From positions 82,963,150 through 83,027,149 of the forward strand of contig CM036755.1 in the NCBI GenBank assembly GCA_020796225.1: DNA of 64,000 nucleotides, in the 5' to 3' direction. The DNA comes from Arion vulgaris (taxonomy: Eukaryota > Mollusca > Gastropoda > Stylommatophora > Arionidae). The notes under the pieces are model-generated. The model saw nothing but the letters and a program-made list of their open reading frames with translations. It did no database searches and had not been told where the DNA came from. The first letter of the stretch is position 1. Each line of letters starts with the position of its first letter. Below are positions 35,801 to 47,800 of this stretch, piece by piece. The position numbers were made by a program, and so were the translations under genes.

Positions 35801-38800
35801 AGACCTACCAAAGTTGGCATTTCCCTAAAGTCTGTGTCAGAGCAAACCCCTTGGAGAGAGGACTGAACCAGAAGTATGTATCAGCGTAGTTAAGGGACAC
35901 TGACAGGGATGAGCAGAACAGCATGCAGTGCAAGACTGTCACTCTCAGTTTACTTGATGAAGAATACCCACATGATCTCTGGGTCCGGGTATATACGGAT
36001 GGGTCAGCAGAAAATGTAGTGAAGAATGGAGGAGCAGGAGTGCACATAGAATACCCAAACAACGCCAGAGATGCGATTAAAGTACCAACGGGAAATTCTG
36101 TCACAACTATGATGCAGAAATTCAGGCAATCAAGTTGGCAACTGAGAAACTGTTGAATACCAGACTCGATCCTCAACCTGTTGTATTTTTGACTGATGCA
36201 AAATCAGCACTCCAAGCACTCCAGTACAGAAAATTGTCAGGTCTACAGACCCTACTGTCTAAATTGTCCAAGCAGCGCAGGGTCATCTTGCAGTGGATAC
36301 TTTCTCACTGTGAAATACCAGGAAATGAAACAGCAGACCGATTGGCCAAGAAAGGTGATGAAGGAGAGCAACCGGATGTACCAGTTACCTACCACCAAAA
36401 GAAAAGGATGATTAAATCAATGAGAAAGCCACAAATACCAACACAAGACGATTACTATAATATGAACAAGTTGTCATTCTGCGCCTTAGGACAGGACGCA
36501 ATCGACTCCGCAGCCACATGTATACAAAATTCAAGATTGGCAATTCAGCCATGTGGACAGGCACACCAGACTGTAGAGCACATACTTCAAGACTGCCCCG
36601 AATATGATACACTGAGGCAAACTCACTGGCCTAACGAAATAACACTCGACAGAAAACTACTCTGTGTAAGCTACAAAAGACAGTGAAGTTCATACAAGAG
36701 ACAACATTGAATATATAGACAAATTTCAAGCGAACAAAAGGAAGGAAGGAAGTGCAGGTGAGATCGAGTTCCTAGTCCTATCGGAGACGGACGATAAAAC
36801 ATAGGTCCCATGTTCAATTAGAGCACCTAAAAGAACCCTTGGCAGTTCAAAATCAAGAAGAGCAGGCTGGAAAGCGGCTGCCCTGGAAAATTCATTAAAA
36901 AGATTTAAAATAAAATTCCTACAAAAATATCTTCACCATCTTCAAAATTACACCAGGGACACTTGCCGGTGCTACAGAGTTCATGCACTACAGCTGAGAT
37001 CTTCCTGTATAAGAAAGAGATCGGAGCACACATGGTTACTACCTGCTGTCTTGCAGGTAGGCTGGGGACAGCCAAAGGCTGGCAGAGAGGGGAACCACTA
37101 AACGCTGGCTGAAACCGGAAACATCACCAAAGGATAAGCACCAAAGCTCCAAATGGCGCTGAAGATGTGATGAAACCCACCCATGCTAAGGCTGCATGAA
37201 TCAGATTTCCACATGAATGAGATTTATGGGGAAATCTGGAACATCAGTCAGTGGGCGATCAAGAAGAAGAAGATACGGTTACTCACCAAAGTGCAATAAT
37301 GATGGTCCTATCAATCAATTACCTGTTTCTTCTTCTTTGCGTTGTTCTGTACGACCAATTTAATCACTCTTTGTGATATGCTTGATCTTTGCCAAGAACG
37401 TGTATACGTTGCACATTGGTTTGGTAGACCCTCTAAACGCATAGACTTCTACACGTTTATGACATGTGCATCCGATTTCAGCTAAACCTCCTTAGTCGCC
37501 TCTTACGACATGTGTGGCAGGTAACAGTGGTTCTATTCTTTACAACCCAAATTTGGGCCCCGGCAACCACTCAGGCGAATCACCTGTTTGATTTTTAACT
37601 GATATGATTACAAGAAATAATGGAAACAACCAAGATGATAAAATCATTTGGGGTTTAATCCAGTTAGGAGATTTATTAAAGAACAACAGATCAAGTTACT
37701 TGGATATCATACAAGAATACCATGTTTATGTTCTTACTTCAGGATTCTCTATATTCTTTACAGGGAGTGGTACCAACTGATGTCAAGGTTGAATTCATTA
37801 ACAAGCTGGCAGATGCTGGACTTTCTGTCATTGAAGCCACCAGTTTTGTCTCACCGAAATGGGTGCTGAGGTATGATTGTTGACAACATTTGTCATAGTA
37901 TTGTCTTGCAATGGGAACTAGTAACATCCTCTTTAGCCTGTTACGCCCTTGGCGTTTAGGGCAGCAACAAACACACACCATTCTTCTCTATTCATGGCCT
38001 TCCTCTGTATTGTGTTCCAGCTATGATTCATTTCTTTCAGTTCTTGCTCTATCATTCTCTTCCAGGTTGTCTTGGGTCTTCCACGTTTTCGTTTACCCTC
38101 TGGAGTTCATCTCAGTGCAGTTTTTGTGTCCCGATCCATCTCCAACGTCTTCGGATGATGGTGTTCATATTCTCTTGTTGACATCGTGCGAGCATTTCTT
38201 GGTTAGATATAGTATTTGGCCAGAACACATGTAAGACTTTTCACAGACAAGCTGTATGAAAGGTGGAGAGTTTGGACATATCTTGTTCTGTCATTCTCCA
38301 GCATTCTGATCCGCATTGCAAAGTTATATGCATGCAGCTCGGTATATATTAGTAGTCTTGGTTCTAATGCTGTATTGGGCAGATTTCCAGGCTGTCTGAA
38401 GGGTCATGAACGCATTCTGTGCCTTTTAATGTCAGATTAACTAGCAACATAGCACACATAAGCTCTATGGCTCAAATCATAAAGATTAGTTTATAAGTGG
38501 TTTTTCTTGAGTGAATTGAATAATGAAATGTTTTGGCCACGTTAAATATCACAGGGGTTTGGATAGAACCGTAATGGAAGGCATGGTCCTGGAGTACGAG
38601 ACAGGGGACAACCAAGACGAAGGTGGCAGCAGGAAATAAAAAAAAGGTTTAAACATGATGCTGGAAGAGACGAGAGAACTTGCAAGAGACAAAGGGTTTT
38701 TCAGGCAGTCTGTGATGAAAGCGATGTTCCACACAGGACATGCTACTACTTGAGTGAATAAGTGACAAGAACAAAATAATGACAACGGAAAAACAAACAC

Positions 38801-41800
38801 GACAAAAGATATTTTTATCAAGTCGGAGAAAATAGAAAATGTGAACAGTTTTGAATATATCGGTTCACTGCTAATTACAGATGGGAAATAGGATGAAGGA
38901 AATTAAAAGTACAAACATGGCTTTACAAAAAATTAAACAACTAAAAACAGTATGGAATGAAACTGATAGGAAAACAAAGATCAAAATACTAAGAGCCTGC
39001 ATATTCCATTGGCAACATATTGGTGTGAAGCATGAATATTTAACAAGACAGTGGAAAAACATATATGTGCTTTTTTATATATATGTATTACGAAAAGTCA
39101 TCAATATAGCATGGACAGAAAAGATAACCTATAGATCTATCCAGAAAGTACTCAAAATCAAAGAAAACTGGCTTATGCTACAAATAAGAATGAGAAAATT
39201 GAGTATTTTGAACATATAAGAGACACGAGGGCTGAGAAGACCATTATAGAATTAAAGCATCCTTGCAAGGGAGACTAGAAGACCATGTGGAAGATGGATT
39301 CAGATTTGAGCATATACGGCTGCAGAGGTGGGATCTGAGTGTGAGAGAATTCAGAAGGACTGTAAGGTGACAAAGTTCAGCTCAGGACAAGCTTGATGTA
39401 TGGTATACAGGGTTTATTCAAAGTAAACTAGAATAAGAAGAATGAGTTAGGACAAATTTAAATGGTATCAGAGCTATTGTTTAGGATCTGCTGTGACTTT
39501 CAAAAATGAAGGACCAGGATCTGTGAGAATACACTTGGGTGTGCATCGTTGCTATAATGACAGTGACAGGTAACTTCGAAGACAAATGAGAAACACAGGA
39601 TTAGAACCACTTGCCCTATTTCACTGCTAGCTGATAATACATCGGCTACAGAGAAAAGCGGTAGACATCTAGGCCTATGAGAAACAGTAAACCATTCATT
39701 TGTAAGGCTTTGAAGAAATAGGGTGAGTGGTTCAGACCTGTGTTTGGTAACTTGCGAGCTCTATATTTTGTAACTGTCTATTTATTGATCATATTCATTG
39801 CTTTCTGGGGCTCTTAAAAAACCCTTGTTCTCATTTAACTATAAACAGTTTTCAGTTTCTTTCTTAAGCTGTATTTTATTGCATAATGGTTTAATTCATG
39901 AGCTGAACGCTGTTGTCTGTGTTTGTTTATCAACAGATGTCTGCCACAATGAGGTCATGAGAAAGATAGTAAAGGGACCACCTTTCGATAACACCAAACC
40001 TCAAAGGATTTGAGCAGTAATACTATAGGTTTGTTTAACTACATTAATCGCAAATGGACTTGGCTCTATACGAGACAGTGGTTTAATCACTGTATTAGCA
40101 AAGTTTTCTAGCAAGAAAAACCATAACCTGAACAGTTTCTGTGATTTCCTACAAGTGACCATTATTCTAGGCACTTCCCCTGTCCTGATAATACCCTAAA
40201 GGCTCATGACAGAGCCAAAAACTGCTTGCAGTTGACCAGCAAGTATCAGACGCATGCTTTGACAGTAATGCATTTAGTTCTTCCATTCATTCTTCCAGGC
40301 CATTTCAAAATTTAGTTTGTGTGAGTGCGTATTTAATTCTGTGTTTATGTTTATCTTTCCACGTTAATTTCAGATTTTTAAGCAGTTAACTTCATAATAT
40401 ATTCATAACTACTGTCAATAAAATTTATATTTTTTCTAATGATGAATAACTGGACAACTGTTTAATCAGTTACATAAAGTTGTGATAGTAGTAACTAGAA
40501 GCTGTCTCGAGCAGTACGATGTCGGCAACGTGCACGATCGCGTGGCAGCGACCTTAAACGTGGAAAGAGTTAAAGCCAAAAGTTGTCTTATCTCTTGAGT
40601 AAGCGTTGCTACAGGCAGCCAGCTTTTAATTAAACAGAAGTGAAGTATATGGAAAATCAAACCTGCCGAGATTTTGGGTTTATCATAGCGGACAGTGAGA
40701 ATATACAGTTTTGATCAACGTTCTGACTGAAAGATGATATGGGACTTAGAAATTATCACAGGCTCTTACAAAATAAACAACTAAAAACAGTATGGAATAG
40801 CAGTGTTCAGATCAACAGGACTCTGTCAGTCCATTGCATATTGTCGGCTTGCTTACTGACATTTAAAGTCTAGATCGGAAAAACATTATGGCTTTTCTAA
40901 TATTGATGCGGCAATTAAGTCATCAAGTATAGCATGGGCGAGAAGATAACAATGAGATCTATCAGAAGGCTACTCAAATCAGAAAACTGGTATGCTGGCC
41001 ACAGAAGTTATCGAGAAGTTGAAGTATTGAACATATAAGAACACTTGCAGGCTGAAACCATTATGGAGTCATCCTTGCAGGAAACTGAGACCTGAGTCTT
41101 CGGATTTACATGTTTGAGCATACCTTGCAGTTCCCAGGTGGGCATCTGGTCACTAGAGAAACTTATTCTTAAGGACTTAGGTGACAAAGTTCAGCTACGG
41201 ACAGGCGACTTGATGATGATAGTTAAGGTTTATTCTAAAGTAAACATAGAATAAGAAGAATAGTTGGACAAATTTAAATGGTTCCAGAGCTATTGTTTTA
41301 AGGATTCTGCTGTTGCCTTCAACAATGAAAGTGACCAATCTGAGAATACCTTGGTTCAGTGATGTGCTATAAATAGACAGTGTACATGCGTATGTAGACT
41401 TCTGAAAAACATGACACGACAGAGATTGTACATTCCTATTTGTACATCTTCCTCGTTTATCGTATGCCGCTACACAACACAGTAGCCTAGATCCCTGCCT
41501 CTTAGCAAAACCAGTAACCATCATTTTCAGGGCCCGTAGGAAATTAGGGGAGGTCTTGAATCCTGTGTTAACCGTCATTTCCCTGACCTCTACTGATCCT
41601 TACACTGTCTATTTATTGATCATATTCATTGCTTCTCTTCTGGGCTCTTACAAAAACTCCTTGTTCTCATTTTAACTATAAACCAGTTTTTTCAGTTTTC
41701 TTTCTTAAGCTGTTATGTTTATTGCCATAATGGGTTTTTTTAATTCATTGAGCTGAACAGCTGTTGTCTGTGTTTGTTTATCAACAGATGTCTGACCACA

Positions 41801-44800
41801 ATGAAGTCATGAGAAAGATAGTAAGACGCCCAGGGACCACCTTTTCCGCACTAACACCAAACCTCAAAGGATTTGAAGCGGCAGTAAGTACTATAGTTTT
41901 GTTTTTAACTCATTTGCAAATGAGCTGCCTTATCGAGAGACTGGGTTTAATCCAGATCGGCCAAAAGTTTTTCTGTCGTGGCATAGAGAAAAACCATAAC
42001 CTGAACAGTTTCGCTGTGATTTCCCTAGCAGAGTGACCATTAAATTCTAGAGGCACCTTTCCCCCTGTCCTCATCATCAGGTAGCTTGTCCCTTTTGAAA
42101 CTTGGCTCCCATGACAGCAGTCCTGAAAAACTCTGTTCTGTGCAAGTTGACCGGCGTCAGCAGCAGTCATTCTCAGATCGTCAATGACTTTTTGCAGTAA
42201 TCGTCATTTAGTTCTTCCTCACATTCTTCTTCCAGGCACCATTCTCTCCAAAATCTCTAGGCATTTGTCGTTTGATGTGTCCGAAATATTTAATTTTTTC
42301 TTGTTTTTATGTTCTTTAACTCTTTCCAGCCCATTTATTTCCTCAATTTTTAAGCAGTTAATTCAAGGAAGTAAAAAAATATAAAAAAATAAATTACGAT
42401 CCCAACTACTCGTCAATAAATAAACATATATATATTATTATATACTAAATTGAAGAAAACTGGACAACCCAATAGAATAACAAGGTTAAAAAGTTGTATA
42501 AGTAAAATAGTAGAAGTAAAACTAGAAAGACTTCTTAAAAGGAAGCAACTCTATGGCGCAGTGTGCGGCTTAAAGCGTGCAACGGACTTCCGCCGTGGCG
42601 CAGTGTGCGACTTAAAGCGTGGAAAGAGTTAATAGCCAATTCTCTTTAATATCAAATTGTTCTTTTCTCTGTCCATGATATTCTATTCATGATATCCCCC
42701 TGTCCTAAACAGCGGTGCTACAGGCAGTAACAACAGTTTTTACACATAAAGCAGAAGGTGCAGTATGGATGGATGTAGTTTATTGAGGTTTCCAACCTCC
42801 AGATGTTCATGTGGATCTACTATCCTAGACATATGACAGTGAGAGAGTAAACAGGCTTGCATCAACGGCATTGATCCCAAGGGAGTTGAAGATGGATATG
42901 GGGGGATTTTTCTATGGTTTTTTGGTGACCACCTGTTGGATGAAGACAGTAAAATTGTTCCTGTATCTATCAAGCGATTTAAGGAGTTTGAAATTACATA
43001 TTGTACAAGCAGAACTAGATGCCTGAGATGCAGAATGAGGAGTGTGTTTAATCAGTGAGATGCCCGCCTGCCCAGCGTGTTCGTAGCGCGTTGGACTACG
43101 GGTGACTAGTCCTCTGAAGTGCGGGTTCAACTCCGCGGACTGGCAGAAATTCTGGATCGGGAAAAAAAAACAGTGAGATACGGTAACAAGCCTTATGCAT
43201 ATCCTTTAACCTCTACTAAGGGGAGACTGAGCACCTAATTGTCCGCCCAGAGTAATGTGATGTCAGTTCAATAACCAATAAAGGTGTTTCTGAACTTACA
43301 CCAAACTCCAAAGGATTTCTTCTGCTATCAATGTTCAATGACAATAGGAAATATTATTAGGGGTCAACGTTTTGTCCAAAGGGCCTTTTTCAACACGATA
43401 CAACAGGAGTGATGAATTTAACAGCACACTACATATAGACTTTGACAAAGATATTACAACGCTATAAAAACGAATAATGAAATAAATACAGAATAAATAA
43501 ATAACACATAATACGGAACAAAAGAACAGCTTACAAACACATGCAGATATCACTACATAGCATTGGGACAAAGGGAAAGACCTCAAGTGCCGCTGGATCA
43601 TTGAAGAAGAAGATGTGGAAATACCGATGCAATAAAGTCAATTCTTCACTTTAGAACATTTTTTTAAGGAAATATGAAAAGTATATATGGTCTCGCTCGC
43701 CTGTATTCATCATCATCAAATAGCTTGGCCTGAGCAGAACTTTGCCACCCCAACAGTCCTCCCGAATTTCTCTCTCTCTCATAGGCCAGATGTCCTGCCT
43801 CTGCAGCCGTCATGTTCAAACCATCAGTTACATCCTGAATCCTTCTCCGTGGTCTTCCTCTTCTTCTCTTGCCGGTATGCCTCTTTCCATGATGGTCTTC
43901 TCCAGCCCTTCATGTCTTTCTCTATGTCCAAAATACCTCAATTTTCTCTTTCTTATTTGTAGCATCAACCAGTTTTCTTTGATTTTGAGTTCTTTCTGGA
44001 TAGATCTATTTGTTCTCTTCTCTGTCCAAGATATACTAAGGACTCTTCTGTAATACTTATATTCGAAAGCACATATATGTTTTTCCACTGCTCTATTAAA
44101 TGTCCATGGATGTATTACTCAATATATATATATTGAGTAATACAGGAGAAGCGGACCATATATACTTCTCACAGAGTTACTGCAACAAATATGTGAAAGT
44201 CTAGTTTTTAATGTATATTTTAAAAGTACATTTCTTTCTTTTTTTCTAATCCTGTTTTTACCTCACAGCATCAGAATAAGAAGAGATTTCTAGATTGGGC
44301 TTTGTGAGCCCTACATAAATAGTGTCTTTATCGCCTCTGTTATCTCTGAGGTCCATCTTCTTTGCGCTGCAGGCTTTTGCTTCATATCCATTGTATCAGA
44401 GCAACATAGCTCTTTGAGGTGCACTGTCAATAGGTAATCTGCTTATGTGGCCAAACCATTAATTTGTTATTTCTTGATGGTTTAGTACTGATGTAGTACT
44501 TTAGTGCCCACTTTTTTCCTGATGTCTTCGTTTCTCAATCAGTCTCTTCTTGTGACCCCCAGCATTCTGCGTAGGCACTTCATCTCTGTCATGACTAGTT
44601 TTCTTCTATAATTTGATGTCATTGTCCAGGTTTTGCACTGGTAGCATAATGTAGGGAGAAATATTGTGTTGAACATTGCTCTTTTGTGTTCATGGTGACA
44701 TGTTTGCATTTTAAAATTGGCGCCATTTGTCCTGTCATATATAAAGTACATTTTACTGTAATTATTTTAGTGTCTACTTTTAAAGGGAAGCTGTAAATGG

Positions 44801-47800
44801 ATTGTTCTCAGTCCTCACTAGTTATATGGACAGCTCTTTTAATAGTATCTTATCTTATCTTAACCACATTTGCCGTGAAGTGTGTGGGGAGATTTAGTTT
44901 TCTATCTTGTGCCAGGTGTGTTGCGCTTGGCGTTGTCAGTCCATGCTTTTGCAGGGACTCTGAGATGTTATCTATCCATCGTTTTCTTGGCCTGCCTCTT
45001 GCTCTGAGTGTTGATTATTGTAGGCACGTGATGGTAGTAAATGTGGTTCCATTCTTATTAAATGGCCGAACCACTTGATTCTTTGCTTCTAGACGTACTG
45101 TATGCATGGTATAGTACCAACGATGCTTCTGATATTCTTGTTTCTCACTTTGTCTCTCCTTGTAAGGTTGACAGCTTTTCGTAGACATCTCATTTCACAT
45201 GTTGCAATCTTTCTTTTCTGTGTCTTAGTCAGGGGCCATTTTAATTGGCAATGAATATCAAAATATGGTGCACAGTTGGAATCAGCATGATAAGTTTGTT
45301 TTTTTTCTTCAACTTCAAACGGAGCACAGGTCTTCAACAAGCTTCTTCCAACCCTTCCTCTCTCTTGCCATCGCTTCCAATTTTTTCCACCTCCTATACC
45401 TTTAATATGTTTCCAGCTCTTTTCTCCAGGTATTTCTGGGCATTGCCCTACTCCTCTTTCCATGGGGTTCCAAACAATGCCCGTCTTGCAATGCTTCCGG
45501 CAGTCTTCTCAATATGTGTCCTATTCATTGCGGTGTCTCTTCCTTAGCTGTTTTTCACTGGTATCTGCTTTGTTCTCTCTCTGAGTTCCTCGTTCGTAAT
45601 CTTATCATACCATCTCAGTCCCTCTATTCTACGTAAACATCCATGTATGAAGGTCTGTAGTTTTCTGGTGGTTCTTTTGTTGTCCTCCATGTTTCAGTCC
45701 TAACACAACACCGATTTCACATTTGATTGAAAGATTAATGATAAATTTTGATACACATTTTGAGTAATGTGTTAACATGTTCTGTTTGTTTTTTCTTCAG
45801 CTTGCGGCTGGTGTTCAGGAGGTTGCTATATTTGGTGCTGCGTCTGAGACATTTAGCAAGTAAGTTGCACTTCTGCTGGTTGTGTTAATTGTCTTGTTTG
45901 ATTGTGGATCCTAACCAATGCAAAGGTAAAGGAATCCTTTTGTACATGAGTATATAGGGTAATACAGTGTTAGGTCCGTACTTTTCGTTGATCGTCAGCA
46001 TACGATGGGTGATATGGTCAATATCACGCTAGTTACCTTTACTTCCCAGTGCTTTTACTGGTACCCAATTGAGGCTGAGTCAGTCTAAAAAACTATATGC
46101 CCACTGTGGGAATTAAACCCGGACCACTAGCCTGAGAAGCGAGTTCACTAACAACTGCGCTACTGAGGCTCCAACCAATCCCATGTGTGAATGGGTAATT
46201 GGTATGGGGGAACCTTATTAAAGCGATTGATTTGTGGGACCATCATCGGTGCACTTCTATGTGTAACCATGTGTACTCCAATCTCTTACTAACACAGAAA
46301 AATCTCTGCGACAGTGCACAAACTCAAGCACCAGCAAGGGTCCCCAGTTGAGTTTTTAGGATGGTGAAAATGTGTGGATATTTTATTAATTTTTTGTTCT
46401 TGCTCAGGAAGCGACTTTCCAGCCTACTCATATCGATTTTACATTATCAATGGTTCTCTTACTTGCTAAATTAGAACACAGGACCTACTTTTTTCCCCAT
46501 CTCCAATAGGACTAGGAACTTGATCTCACCTACATTGAGATTAGGGATCACAGGGGAAAAAATTGATTGCTTCTAGTAGGAAACGAAGTGAGTACTTTTG
46601 AAACATAAGACCGCCCATGTGTTGTCAGGGCTGAAGGAGCAAAAAAATAGTAACACTGCGATCTACAAGTCATGTTGTAAGAGGCAACAGAGGTAGGGGG
46701 CTAGGGAAGCTACTCAAGTAAATAAAAAGCATGGCAGAAATCAGATGTGCTTGACCTACTTGAAGGGACATAACTGGCACAGTGTACAATCGCTCTTAGT
46801 CTCAGCTCACATACAAATCACAAATAGTAGTTTAACAAGTGGTCAATATGAAGCTGTAGAAGAAGAAGAAGACCCTTTAGTCTGTACAAGGATTCAAGGA
46901 ATTGACAGAGACTGTAAAGCAATTCTAAGTTGCTCTTCTACCCAATAATCTTATTTTGATGTTTATTTGTTGACAGAAAGAACATCAACTGTTCTATACA
47001 AGAGTCTGTTCTTAGATTCAAGGAGATAACAGAGGCTGCAAAGAAGGCTAACATTCCGGTACGAGGGTATGTATAGGTCCATCCTTGTTTCACTTCTAAG
47101 ATTGGGGGATGTAGAGCTTCTCATGTATCTTAATGCTTCTATGGACTTATTCTTCTCTTAACTCCCCTTGAATCAGAAGGCATCAACAAATTTTCTCAGA
47201 GTCTTGTTGTCCAGTGTCATGATTTTCTGTTTTTGTCTTACGCTGCTCTAGTGGCTTGGGTGATGGTTTTGTTGTGTGCTTTTTTTTACTGCTATGCCAT
47301 CTATCCATCTATTCTGTAGTCTCCCTCTCATATTCTCTTCTGATGTTCTATTGTAGAAGACTCCGTATACAGTGGAGTTTTGATGCATTCTTATTAACTC
47401 TTTCCACACTGAGTTATTCCCTCAATTTTTAAACAGTTAATTCAAGGAGGTTAAAAAAATTATTTTAAAAAATCCTAACCACTCGTCAATAAATAAACAT
47501 ATATATATATTATTATATACTAAATTGAAGAAAACTGGACAACCTAATAGAATAACAAGGTTAAAAAGTTGTAGAAGTAAAACAGTAGAAGTAAAACTAG
47601 AAAGACTTCTTATCGCCGAGTGGTTACGGGCCCAAATTTGGGTGTATAAAATAGAACCACTGTTACCTGCCACGCATGTCGTAAGAGCGACTAAGGAGGT
47701 TTGCCTGAAATCGGATGCATGTGTCCTAAGCGTGTAGAAGTCTATGCGTTTAAGGGCCTACCAAACCAATGTGCAACGTATACACGTTCTTGGCAAAGAT

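Larger units (their letters stand above)
35464..37319 (+). repeat. SINE-A interrupted by LINE-R and SINE-E
   Basis: Head 35464-35577 (gggtctctgtggcgtagagg, with the A box; ggtaccaggttc, B box), then 36751-37040, then 37277-37319 (tail ggtcctatcaatcaatta). Removing the two insertions restores one SINE-A. Confidence 0.88.
40740..42760 (+). repeat. Segmental duplicate, copy B (contains functional exon 4)
   Basis: This is the counterpart of 38870-40670. The right part (from about 41600) looks clean and contains intact exon 4. The left part (40740-41400) is itself garbled compared with copy A. Confidence 0.8.

Noticed and set aside
36135..36686. A cellular ribonuclease H gene
   Set aside because: It is flanked by a target duplication, lacks a start and promoter, and has the downstream HILQDCP segment typical of non-LTR elements.
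37859..37880. Alternative exon 3 donor at TGG|gtgctg to fix the phase
   Set aside because: It would remove three residues present in the family and use a weak site. A one-base error near AG|gtatga explains the data better.
43062..43170. A functional tRNA gene
   Set aside because: Boxes A and B and an anticodon-like arm are present, but the ends do not form an acceptor stem, and a poly(A) tail with target duplication shows a SINE.
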